Positions 11,811 to 22,692 of a DNA stretch of 64,000 nt are shown here, one piece after another (position 1 is the stretch's first letter; the number at the start of each line of letters is the position of its first letter). A program made the position numbers and the translations under genes. The notes below the pieces were generated by a model. The model ran no database searches. It was not told the DNA's origin and saw nothing but the letters and a program-made list of their open reading frames with translations. Origin of the DNA: Warburgia ugandensis (taxonomy: Eukaryota; Streptophyta; Magnoliopsida; Canellales; Canellaceae); the NCBI GenBank assembly GCA_035236585.1, contig CP141132.1, forward strand, positions 43,279,880 to 43,343,879, read 5' to 3'.

Positions 11811-12545
11811 TAAATTAGTGGTGGAGCATACTAGCGATCACATGCCTATAATTGAATCCTTCCCGGATGAACAGTTATTGCATATTTTCTAGTTTCCTTG
11901 GTATGGTGGTATTTTTAATTATATTGTTATAGGAAAAATTCCTAATCATTGGACCAAACATGATAAAAAGTGAATTTTGACTGAGGTTAGATATTTTACT
12001 AGGGATGATGATACTTATTCAAGCACTATTCCAATCAAGTGATTAGGAAACGCCACCTTACCACCTAAAAATGTGGGCTGTGTACAATTTATAAAACCCC
12101 TATAGGAATGTCACCTTACAGCTTGGTTTATGGGAAGGCCTACTACTTACCAGTAGAGTTAGGGCATAAATCATAGTGGGCCATCAAAAAGCTCAATTTT
12201 GGCTTTGATTTTGCTGGAACCCACTGAAATCTCTAACTCAGTGAGTTGGAAGAATTGAGGAATGATGCATATGACTACGCACGATTATAAAAGACTAAAT
12301 GATGGTTACACGTGATTGCTAAATATTAAGAAAATCCTTCACATTTGGACAAAAGGTCTTATTGTATAACTCTAGATTGCATCTCTTCCTAGGTAAACTT
12401 AGATCTAGATGGACTAAACCTTATATAGTATGCACAGTCTATCCTCATGGGGCCATCGAGATTGAGAAGGATGGAAATCCAAAAATTCAATGGTTAGATG
12501 TTAAAACATATCCTAGAGATGCCTAATCTTAAGATTGATGAGATA
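11811..12545 (+). pseudogene. AT2 integrase fossil (parts)
   Basis: Fragments matching Athila integrase. The N-terminal approach, with FPDEQLL and a region like the stretch before the zinc-binding domain, lies at 11850-12000. C-terminal parts (a piece like LVYGKAYYLPVELGHK, then the basic tail before the stop) lie at about 12120-12530. It is much less complete than the integrase remnant of AT4. It is broken. Confidence 0.6.
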
Positions 12546-14339
12546 TTATTAGAAGCACCTCATTATCATGACCTAGCTTAGATTACCACTCCAAGAACCC
12601 TTGCAGCGTACCATCATTGTACTCATCATTATGTTTGACTGAAGACTTAGAACTTATTGCTCCCTGGGAGGCGACCCAAATATTTTTAAAATCTTAAAAA
12701 CTCCATCATCTACATCTTTTCATATAGGATCCTACATTTTCAAACATTGGGGACAATGTTTCGTTTAGGTTGGGGGGAGTAGATGCATATAAAGATTTTG
12801 GATTCTCTTGTGCTTTTGAAAAAAAAAAAGGAAATTTTTTTTAAGGTAGAGTTCCCTTACTATGATGAGAACTAGATGTTCATAATTTACCATTTCTACT
12901 ATTTTCACCTCTTAATGGGAGTGTATATGATTAGTTCCGCATACTATTCATGTGTTGAGGGATTTTAAGAAAGTTAGTTCTTGAAAACCATTTACACATA
13001 GCACACAATCAATACTAATAGAGAGGTCTGACTTAGAGACCTTGAGGAAAATTATTGGAGTCCTTTAACCTAGTGATTAGAGACTATCTTCTATTAAAAA
13101 GTTATCAGTAATTCCACAATTTCTTCAATGTACATAATTTACTGAGATTTTGTGATCCTTATTTTGGTTAACTGTCAAGAATAAATAAGAGTAACAGCTT
13201 TATTTTTAAAAACTTTATTGAATCTGATAGGCTTTAGGAAACCTAGGAATTGATATAGGCCATTGTTATTTTTTCTAGAGACATAAAACCTACCCAGTAT
13301 ATTCTAGACCACCAATTAGCCCTTTTTGAGCATATTATTAAGCCATTCTTTCTTAACCTCCCTCACTTTAACCCAAAAAAACTAGTAAAATAAATAACCA
13401 TTAGCCATTTTCAAAATGAGTAGAGTTAGTAGAAAAGTTCAAAAGAGGACAAAAAGAAAAAGAAGTGAGAAAATTAGTTGTCTTTCTTCCAAAGAAGACA
13501 AAAGAAAAAGAAAAAGTGAAAAGAAAAGTATCAGAAAAAGAATAGAAAAAGTGAAAGACAAGAATACCAAGGAAATTCACTTCAAGAAAACCAAAAAGTG
13601 TCTTAACAGATATTTATTGAAGACCTCTACTCCATTTTGAACCTTTGAAAACTTTATTCCCTTCTTTTCAGAACCCCACCTAAGCTTATGTTACGTTCTA
13701 CTTAATGACCTATGGATCTTAGGTGAAATATAGCTTTAAACGGGAAATAAAAGAAGGAATTAAGGTAAAATACTCCTACTATTCTTGGTAATAACATCCA
13801 CTCTTAAAGATCATTTTCCTTTTATCTCTTTAGCACTTCAAAATTTATGTGAACCATTGGCTTTCTTGAATCTGGTCACATAATGAGGGAAATATGTTTA
13901 AAAACTTATCTGAGAGCTTCATTTCTAAGAGTATACTTGAGAAGATTTGAGGTCAAGACATATTTCCAATGGAATTTAAGAATATCTATTTTCAAGTCAT
14001 GACATGAATGGCTAGATATACACATGCACTATGATAAATAACTAGAATAAAATATCTTTAATAACTGTATGATTTGTGAACTAGTCAATCTACTCCACTA
14101 AGTTGTGAAAAATTGGTAGAGTGCTAATGAATGAGGATTCTCTAAGGTTTAAGGAAATTTGTAGGTATCTTCACTACATACCCTCATGAGGCTTAACTCA
14201 TCCAGTAGGGGTAACCTAAGGGTTTAAGGGCTTGTTACATCTACTAAATGCAATCACGAGTACCTACAAATGTGGAAACTTGTATTTGTTTTTGAAAACT
14301 AAATTTTCACATGTTTTTCTTAGGACTGGAAAAATGCTG
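12546..14339 (+). other. AT2 3' untranslated block with a lysine-rich small frame
   Basis: About 1.8 kb between integrase and the polypurine tract, aligning with the 3' blocks of AT1, AT3, AT4 and AT5. It begins with the conserved G-rich landmark near 12745-12782. A purine-rich tract at 13416-13640 reads as a 74-residue Lys/Arg-rich frame. The start context ATGAGTAGAG recurs in AT5 at 59148 and, reverse-complemented, in AT1 (about 1343-1352) and AT4 (about 51917). No envelope-like gene is recognisable. The frame may just be a consequence of the A/G-rich tract. Confidence 0.65.
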
Positions 14340-14347
14340 GTTGGGGG
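14340..14347 (+). other. AT2 polypurine tract
   Basis: GTTGGGGG just before the LTR start TGTGATAAGTG. The same junction occurs at 45645-45653 (AT3), 50955-50962 (AT4, minus) and 60131-60138 (AT5). Confidence 0.7.
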
Positions 14348-16897
14348 TGTGATAAGTGTTTAATTTTGCATAAAAATGATCCAATTAGTTACCCATGTGT
14401 TAGATATTATAAATTAGGGTTTTTAGACCAAAATTGACAACACATGTATTTTTGATCTAATAACCCAAATGTTTAATATTTTGTAGATCAAAAAGCTAAT
14501 TCAATTTTAGTATATGATTAATCATATTTTCCTAAGATTTAATTAGTTTTTTTTTTTTTTTTTTTTCACTTTTTGTAGGAAGTAAGATGGTGATCCAATG
14601 ACCGAGATCGATTGAGATGAAACTAAAGATCAAGATTAAAAGATAGAATCAAAGCCTCAAAATCATCACTTCAATATAAATCAAATTTCAAAATTATCTT
14701 GTGGACAACTAATAGATTTGATTAAAGGAGCTAAAGATGGCCAAAGTGGGTCCATGAAGGAAACCATGCATTCCCACCACCTTTGCATGGAAGCCACTTA
14801 AGCCACCTTGGCCATATAAGCCATGAGGGAAGGTGGCGCACTAAGAAATTCAAGCAAAACCATACATGCTACTCAAGTTATGTTGAAACCATGAAAGCAT
14901 TTGAATCCATCAAGCTAAGCGAAATGGAGGTCTAGGATTTGAAGAGATTCAAGAGAATTATCCATGAGATATTTTGAAGATAATTAAGGGAAATCTACAG
15001 AATAAGATGGCATGTGGACCTATGGGATAAGAGCCTTTCATTTTTAGTGTTTTTCTCACTTCTCACTTCTCCCTTCCTTTTTCTTAATTTCCACCTCACC
15101 CTTAAGATGCACTACGAATTTTCATTATAGAGTTGCATCTTTCTAAACTCTTATCACATTCCACCTCTTAGGGAACTTTCCAACCAACCAAAATCCTCCA
15201 CCTAACACCCTCCATCTCTTTCCCATTCAATCCCCACACACTTTCCTATTTCATAGGAATTTCAATGTCTTTGGAAGGGGGAGACACCCCTTCTTAAAAT
15301 GGTGGCGTCTCCCACCTACTCCCCTCCTTAAGGAAGCCACCTCCTTCCACACAGTTTCCTATTTAATATCTTACTCTTTCCCCCTTCCTAGCCATTCAAT
15401 TTTACACAGTTTAATAACCACCATAACTTAGCATTAGGGAAACCTAGAAAAATTAGGAGAATAAGCATTAAAACCTAACAACATCCAAGCAAAAGGGGAA
15501 CTTTAACTTAAGGGAAAAGGACGTCTCCTCCTTTGGAAGGAGACGCCCTCTTCCTACAACCCACTCCCATCTCTATTGTTTATTGGTTTTTGGACTCTTT
15601 GGGTGCTGCCACTTCTTTCCAAGGTGTATGCTTCTTTCGCAAGTGTTCAACCTAGGATTTTTGGGGTGTTTGATTCATCCTTGAAGGTTGATTAGCTTCC
15701 TTGTTCTCTTTGCTAGAATTTACTTCTCTTCATGCTAGTTTGCCTTATTTTCCTTTATCTTTTCTTGCTTTTGAACTAAGATTCAAGGTTGGTTTTCCCT
15801 TGGAGTGACCGCCAAGGCAAGTCATCTTGAATCTAGTTTTGCTCTTTACCTTTTATTGCATATTTGTTCCCTTTCAGCCCTCTTGATTTTAGCTTTGGTT
15901 TCTTAAGTTCCATTAGTTGTTGCCTTAGTATTCAATAGGATTTTCCCTTGATTTCAAGCATGTTAGTTCATGAGTGATTGTTGGAATAATTTAAGAAAAA
16001 ATTGGCTCGTAATTAATGATTGATTGAGATTAAGTGAACATCATTGTAATAACATTTAAACTTTAGACTTGGATTACATGTATGGAGTATTATGTTGATG
16101 AACTTTTGATTTGATTCAATGAAGATAGTTGGAATTATCAATTCATGTTTATGTCCAACATTCAATAATCTTTATTATTGAATGTTTGATATAATTTATA
16201 AGTTAGTTAGCACCATAAAACTCATTTTCACTTGACTTTTCAAGAGCTCAAATAGATTGTTAGATAGCTTAGTTAATGTTAGAAATAGATTGCATGCTTA
16301 GGTTTTCAAAGTAGTTGATTAAATCCACTCTAATCCAATGAATCATGCATATCATTCCATGGTCACATGCATGATTCTTGTGTAGTTTTCCTTTCATTAT
16401 TTATTAATGGTAATTTTTTCTTTATTTCTCTTATTTAATTGTAGTTAGATTCCATTATTTTGGAAAGTAATTAATTTTGTCACACTTGCCTAATTAGAAA
16501 AGTAGTTTGTTAAAACATGTTCCCTTAGATTACTTGTCAATTTCATGTTTAGGAAAGTTAGTTTAGAGAAAGTTGCTAAATTAAATTTTAGGAAAGTTTT
16601 TAATAAGGAAAGTCATTATATTAGAAGTTTTTAATTTATAATTTTTTTAATTTTAGAAAGTGCAATTTTAGGAAAGTTTTCAATTTAGCATGTTTCTTGT
16701 TTTTTCTTAGTTACCCATTTCATGTGTTAATTTTCATTCTTAATTTTGGTAAAACAATCACTTGAATTTGGCTAGGATAAATAATTTAAAGTAGGGACCA
16801 CTATCATCACATTAGTTTAACTCCTTGTGGGATCAAACTCACTTGTGTACTATAGTGCAAATGATTTGTGTACTTGGTGTTTTAATTAAAACAACAA
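14348..16897 (+). repeat. AT2 3' LTR
   Basis: About 2.55 kb LTR starting TGTGATAAGTG and ending near 16897, judged by alignment with the AT3 and AT5 LTR ends. Shared landmarks are the opening 'ccaattagttacccatgtgtta', a run of 20 T at 14547-14566, a plant-name-like AAGCCAC-rich block (14770-14900), a C/T-rich block (15050-15560), a dyad around 16340-16377 and the closing 'tgtgggatcaaactcacttgtg'. Its sequence differs from the AT1 LTR, although the 3' blocks of both elements are alike. Confidence 0.8.
16340..16377 (+). other. CCATGG-centred dyad in AT2 LTR
   Basis: A perfect 11-base inverted repeat: GAATCATGCAT (16340-16350) and ATGCATGATTC (16367-16377), with a 16-base spacer that itself contains the palindrome CCATGG (16357-16362). 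Related LTRs in AT4 and AT5 have a CCATGG-centred dyad with different arms. Strict homology with this one is not certain. It could be a factor-binding site or a hairpin in the element RNA. Confidence 0.6.
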
Positions 16898-17775
16898 CAT
16901 TTACATTAACCAATTTCCAAAAACCCTGTAGCTTTTGAAAAGTTCTCTAGTTTCTGAATTGTTGCAGACCATCTTACTGCCAAATGACAAAGTTCAAGTA
17001 GGCCTTAAAGACATCTAGCAATAGGCATTGAATTTCAACTCCCAAACTATCTCCTTCTCACTACCACTTCTACTCTTCCCAGCTAGAAAGCTTCACACCA
17101 TCTTGTTTTCCTATATGGTTTTCTTCTCAAGTTCCATTGTTTTCTAGGAAGGTTTTGAGCTTGTTATAGTAGGATGTGTCAAGCTTCACCCCACTAAAGC
17201 ATCCACTCTTTCTCCTACTTTCCTTCCCAAGTTATTTTCATCTATCTCACTCTTGTTTCCTCTAATTTTACCCAAGTTTTTACTAGGTCTTTGATGGAGT
17301 TTCTTTAGCTGGTCTGGGATGGGTGTGGAGAGGTTTAAGGAGGTGGGATTTAGCTTATTTTTATGATCCATTCTTCCATTTTTGTATGGCCACCTGCTTT
17401 CCATGCATGTAGTGAACACTATTCCTCATCATTCCATGATTTTGGGCTGGTTTTGCATGCATGCACAAGCCTTTATAACTTCCGTGTTTACAATTGTACC
17501 CTAACTCCTTAATTTCCTTTTAATCTCCTATACTTTGATTAATTTCTAATAATTATCCTTTACCTTAATTAGTCACTTAAGTCTCCTTTCTTAATTTAAA
17601 TTTCATAATTATGGTCATGATCATATCTCTGTCATGTAAATTTTCAATTCCACTCTAAGCTTCCACTTTCCTACACCTAGGGTTTTCCTTATGCACCACT
17701 AATGATTATAACTCTACCACTTTAGGTGGAGCATCCTACACTTGTCCCAATATTTCTAATTCTACTCTTATCACA
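16898..17775 (-). repeat. Chromovirus LTR-like segment, tentative
   Basis: Non-coding stretch. Its right end, read on the minus strand, is TGTGATAAGAGTAG preceded by a purine run (AAGGAAAAAG, 17776-17785), like an LTR start next to a polypurine tract. The segment with 'ggagcatcctacacttgtcc' (17725-17755) resembles chromovirus LTRs I know from other plants, but this is memory and not a search. No partner LTR was found in the window. The 77-residue minus frame at 17186-17419 is probably chance. Confidence 0.3.
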
Positions 17776-20310
17776 CTTTTTCCTTGATATAATTAAAGGA
17801 TATGAAAGGAAAATAGTAAATTGAAACAAGATCAAGAGAGAAGGAGAGATATTTGAATTGAAAAAATTTATTGTTTTTGGTATATTAATTCTTAGTATAT
17901 GGAATTTTACATAATTACTCATATTACAGATGCACTATAGCATATCGAAGCTTGGAACGAAAAACATGCCCAATTTCCACCTAAAAAAAAGGTCCAAAGC
18001 ACACTAGGAAAAATGGTCATTTAATGCCTGAAATAAGCTTGAACTAAGCTCCATTAAATGATGTGCAACTATGTCTTTATAGATGGGAGCATTCTCCTAC
18101 ATTAGGCAAGTACAGACTACAAAAAACATTCTAATTACATAAGTTGTTTGATTGATGAAAATTTTCTGATTGTATGGTCCTTAACCTCCAAGACTTTCTA
18201 AACTTACTCACTTGCTAAATCTTCTTTAAAGAGATACTAAACATATCTAAGAAACTTCTAAATTCTAATAGAAGTAAAATTTTAAACTTAGAAATCTCCC
18301 TAGCTAAGACTTTCCAAATTAAAGGAGCTAGAATCTTCGAGTAATCCACCATTGACACCTTTGCCAAAAAATCTTTGGCCGAGGGGGTGGGGGTGAGGTG
18401 GTGGCATTTAACATTCATAGATTATAAACTCTTAATTGATTTTCCTTCATATCCAAGGCATTCATTTGGAATGTCCAAGCCACCCTGATCAATGCATCCT
18501 ACCATATTTAATCTAAGACATTCAATAGGTGTTAAAATATGTGTCCATCTAATTTTCCTTGAAAATGATATTTTTTGATGATCCAAACCATTGAACCAAC
18601 ACATGTAGATGATGGCCTCACATCAAACACCAACCATGCTTGTGATTCCACATTCCATGTGATTTTGGAGTAGATCTTGGCCATTAATATCTATTTTTTT
18701 TTAGATCACCATCGGTCTTTTTGATACACTATCAATCTTGGAATCTTTATACACCTTGTATAACTAAGACCTTATATTTTCTTTGAAATTTTAATTAAAA
18801 TAATGAGAAATGTTGGATTGATGAAGATTCCAAAGTTTTTAGACAAGATCGCCTCCATAAAATCCTAAGATGCTTTATCCATTGGATTAATGGTGGGATT
18901 TAGGTCTTTAGGGAGTTAGTGCTCTAAATTTTCCTAGAGAATTATAAATTTTTTAAAAATTTGAGCAAAAAGTAGAAGAAAATGAAGAGAGGAAAAAGAA
19001 AAGAGAAGAAAACAAGAGAGGGCTTTCACTTAGAACTACTTAAACAGTTTTGCTCCTTTGGTCTCTTACCCTTTTCCCCATGAAGAATGAATTCCAACCT
19101 TGGGGGAATATTTGAATGGTTTGGTTCATGGAAATCTTGCTTAAAATTATAATTGGGTTCAAAAAAATTAGGATTAATAATAATTTTTCCAGTATTTTTG
19201 TGGTTTGGAACCTTTGAGAAGAAGAAGAAGCTCTAGGGGTTTTTTTTTTTCTCAATTGGGTATGCTTTTGAAATGGTAGTTAGAAATTTATTTTCTCTTC
19301 AATGATGTCATTTCTCTAAAAAACCCTACAACAAGTAATTTTTTTTTTCCAAAGTCCTAAAAAATTGCAAGAATTGAGGTATCTATAGATGGAAATACAA
19401 GTGAATGACATTGATATGATTCTAGAGGGGCTCTATGATAAATATTAACTTATTCAAAATCTAAAAACTATAGTACACTTCCCCACAAGCATGGTGAAGC
19501 AGTCTACATCTTGGAAAAATCTAATTTTGTTCTTCATGGTGGCAAGTTTAGAAATTTGGGACTTTGTCCATTTTCTTCATTGATGAATGGTTCTAAAATG
19601 ATTGAAATAGGTTTTTTTAGAGTGTTTGACTAACTTGAAATCCATAATTTGTTAGTTGAACCTTAAATTTCAACGAATTTGCGAGGCCCACTTTAGCGCA
19701 AATGGTAAACTAGGCTAAATTTGAAGATAAAAGGCATTGAAATGGATTTGACTGTACAAGGGACTTTTGCTTTATAAATTGGTTTTAAGTAGTTCTTCAT
19801 GGTTTCTTCAAGAAACCATCATTATCCAAAGGTGTAGTCCCTTATAACTCATTTTAGTACAAAATTAGGTTTCTAGTATATCAAATATACTAATCTACAA
19901 ATGAAACACACATAATGCAATTGTTTAACAAATTGAGGTCTAAAAGGATAAATTAATATGCCAAGGTATGATAATTGATCAACTAAGACACCAAGTTTTG
20001 ATTGAAGAGAAAAATTCAGAATATTCAAAAAAGATTATGAAAATCAAGAAATTGTACCTTGATTTTCTAAGGTGTGGGAGTATCTACCATATGAAATGTT
20101 GCTTAGATGATGAAATATTAGAGTGGAATGGTGGATAATGTATTGTGCTTCCAGTTCTAATGATTGGAAGGCTTGTCAATTCTTAACTACTCTTCATCCA
20201 AATAAGATTGTGAAAATAATGAAAGATATACAAATTGGAAGAAACCTCCAAAGTAGACCACAGTGCTAAAGCAAAGAAGTGAAAGAGCTTGAAAGGGGAT
20301 TGAGGTCCAT
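17776..20310. other. Unassigned AT-rich non-coding stretch
   Basis: I see no gene here. Short frames (17722-17922, 18215-18418, 18422-18604, 19040-19255, minus) have no recognisable motif. A purine-rich tract at 18960-19020 and the C/T-rich segment after it look like the transcribed part of an LTR. The stretch is most likely old LTR or other repeat sequence, but boundaries and orientation could not be set. Confidence 0.4.
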
Positions 20311-21217
20311 GTGACATCTCTGTTGTATAAAACATATTTTGAAAATTAAGAGTTATGTAGCAAAAATTCTTACTTAAAACTGATGTAAATGAAGTGTAGA
20401 TAAACTCATAAGTAATATAGAAAATTTAGAAAATCCAACACTCCACACTCAAACTTCATTCATAGCATTAAAATAAGAAAAAATGATAATGTATGCAAAC
20501 AGGAATCCTACCCCAGGATTCCAATGGCACAGCTAGTCCACATTTGTAACATTAAAAATAAAGTCCATGTCTAAATATTACATTCCCCAAAAGTTAAGTG
20601 TCAACATGACCAAATATTTCAGTCATCCATAAAGTCCATCAACATGATCATAACTAACTAAGTAGTTATATTCACCTCAGACCAACATCCACATCAAGTC
20701 AATGTGACCTTTGCTTTCCCTTTCTTGTTTGCACTCGACCTCTTTAACCTCTCTCTTGAAATGTTGGTGGGGCTTGAGCACAACCACTTAGATGAAAAAA
20801 CACTAATAGGGCCAATGGAGAAATATGCAACATGGATTCATGTCTAAGATAGCATGTGGTTCAATACATGGATATATTTCAAATCTAGTAAGGTCATACT
20901 CATAAGTTCTAGATATACAAGTCTAACATTATGGTTCAAGCATCAAGTGTATATTGTCATATCATTCTACCATGTTTACTATTAACAACTTATGCATGTG
21001 TACATATACAAATAGTTTTAAAAAGCCGTGTCAGTTAAACCATATTGGTTAAGCTATATCAATGGAAATGTTGTTGATCAATAAAACATCCTGAAGACTG
21101 TCTCATCAAAATCATCTATAACAAATCAGCAGGTTCACTCATAGGAGTTCCTTGTGTAATAATAATATGAACTCCAGCTCAACTCATCAGTCGATAACAA
21201 AATCAAGTACTACTCAC

Positions 21218-21790
21218 TGAATGGCATAACCTTTCTACCATTGGCTCGAGTCTAGCTCTTGAAAATGAAAAACATTTTAGCCCATGTCAAGTACAAATTT
21301 CTATGCTCATAGGCATTACGTGTCATTCACCCTATAAGTTTAAAGTACAAGTTTGTTGCCCTAGTCTAGTGCTGAAAGTGCCTATAACAAAACCAGAGAA
21401 AGGTACTCAAAGGAGCCAAACCCGAAGCCTGAAGGTCCTCCCCTCCTCATGAGATAATAAAAAAGAAGACTCTCCCTTCAGCCAACCAAGCGAAGCAAGC
21501 AAAAAAGGGATCAGAAAGTGATAATGATGAGGAGTGGTGGGTTGCATTCGCCGATTGCATCACTGATGATGATTGGACAATTGGCTGGACAATGTATGTA
21601 TGTATGTATGGTGAGGGCTGAAGAGCTTGAGGATGAACAAAAGAAAGTAAGATAGAGTTATCATAGAATGGCATAACCCCTTTAGCACTAGATCCAATCT
21701 AAATCTAGAGAATGACTGTCATGTTAGCCCATGTCAAGTATGGATTTCTATGCTTACAGAAATTAGATATCAACGTACCTAAAAGCTTTT
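21218..21790. repeat. Spaced direct duplication
   Basis: Two diverged copies of a roughly 125-base segment: 21218-21345 and 21667-21790. Shared pieces are GAATGGCATAACC, the TAGCCCATGTCAAGTA piece and the ATTTCTATGCT piece. A third partial echo continues to about 21910 with repeated 'cctacaagtttcaaaatt'. The sequence between the two copies (about 21420-21660) is unrelated and contains an ATGT microsatellite. Confidence 0.6.
21592..21610. repeat. (ATGT)n microsatellite
   Basis: Close to five tandem ATGT units, inside the unrelated segment that separates the two duplicated blocks. Confidence 0.85.
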
Positions 21791-21958
21791 GAATCAATCT
21801 AGTTTCTTACAGGAATAACTTATTATAGTATCTTTAAGATTCAAAAACAAAACCAAATTCTTATAGGTGTTATGTATCACCACCCTACAAGTTTCAAAAT
21901 TAGAACCAGATGCTTACATGCATTACATATCGTCGTCCCTGTAAGTTTCAAAATTGGT

Positions 21959-22665
21959 GGGGGAGGCTTGGTGGCTAGTCCTTTGAGAGGCTAACCCCAG
22001 GATGAGGGGTGTGCCTTGGGGATTGTTAGCCACGAGTGCTCTTAGTATTACGAGATACACGATTTTCATGTTTTGTAATTTATGACGGGTGCTCTTTCCT
22101 GGTGGATGTCATGCTAGGGGGAGTAAGGCCAGCCATCCACCCTCTAAATTTATAATGTGATTATGATGTGATAGACACCTGCCCACAGATGGCTTTTGGT
22201 AAGGGTTTGGTGACATGGGTAGTCCACACTACCAGTCCGGGCCTTCCCATGAGAATGAACATTAAGTCTCTCGTTATGGTGTCGACGGGGAGCAACAGTG
22301 GTTGAGACCCTAAAGTGGTTGCCACTGCAGCATGACAATCCATACTGTTATTTTGTGCTTGGGTGTGATGACACTCAGAGGATTGATATGAGTACTTATG
22401 ATCTGTTGAACGAGTGTGTGGGATACTCATGGGACCCACGTACTTTGGGGTGCCCTACTTGTTATTATATGCTCATTGAGACTGGATCATATCCTATTTT
22501 ATGTGCATGAAATTATCATGTTTTACATCTAGGAGATTATCATGTTTACATCCATGAGATTATCATATTTTACATCCATGAGATTATCATGTTTTACATC
22601 CATGAGAGCAGGTCCATCCACTCATAGCCAGTCCCAAAAGTCCATGTGAAGATGATAGTCCAGGG
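21959..22665 (+). repeat. CHR-F 5' LTR piece
   Basis: The part 22240-22620 matches 29270-29643 in the 3' LTR, including 'ggttgagaccctaaagtgg', 'tgccactgcagcatga' and the start of the 24-base minisatellite. The left edge against the LTR-like block at 20311-21958 is not clear, and the final part of the LTR is not visible here. The minus frames at 22150-22439 are shadows. Confidence 0.6.
22500..22616 (+). repeat. 24-base minisatellite in CHR-F 5' LTR
   Basis: About five imperfect units of 'ttacatccatgagattatcatgtt' type. The same array is in the 3' LTR, split by CHR-N into 29572-29643 and 38551-38690. Confidence 0.85.
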
Positions 22666-22678
22666 TGAGAATTAGAAC

Positions 22679-22692
22679 TGGTATGAGCTAAA
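22679..22692 (+). other. Degenerate primer site of CHR-F
   Basis: TGGTATGAGCTAAA resembles the initiator tRNA-Met primer site TGGTATCAGAGC, which is intact in CHR-N. Its place just after the LTR piece fits. The match is partial, so the call is moderate. Confidence 0.45.

Larger units (their letters stand above)
7329..16897 (+). mobile_element. AT2: Athila-clade Ty3/gypsy element (fossil)
   Basis: Plus-strand Athila element containing leader, gag, protease, RT, RNase H, integrase remnants, a 1.8 kb 3' untranslated block, a polypurine tract and a 3' LTR. The order is that of the Athila clade, and the protein fragments match my memory of Athila gag and pol. Its 5' LTR and primer site are not in the window, because AT1 inserted into its leader and lies between. 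It has many breaks and is plainly dead. It is older than AT1, which interrupts it. Confidence 0.85.
20311..21958 (-). repeat. Chromovirus LTR-like sequence, tentative
   Basis: This begins with TGTGACATC on the plus strand, like the outer ends of the minus-oriented LTRs at 35831 (TGTGACGACC) and 53195. The style of the first 600 bases is similar: repeated 'gtccatg' and 'cattcatag' pieces with no coding content. It includes a diverged internal duplication (21218-21345 and 21667-21790). No second LTR or target duplication could be paired with it. Confidence 0.35.

Noticed and set aside
12760-14339. Possible envelope-like gene in the Athila 3' region
   Set aside because: Some Athila elements carry an env-like frame after pol. 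Here the 3' blocks show only short frames and no signal peptide or transmembrane pattern shared between copies.
17776-20310. Possible host promoter or gene fragment
   Set aside because: No long frame, splice-like structure or recognisable protein was found, and the base composition matches the surrounding repeats.
22500-22616. Short regular repeats that might be taken for a CRISPR-like array
   Set aside because: The units are directly adjoining imperfect 24-base copies without unique spacers, and the same array lies in the other LTR of a plant retroelement. It is a minisatellite.
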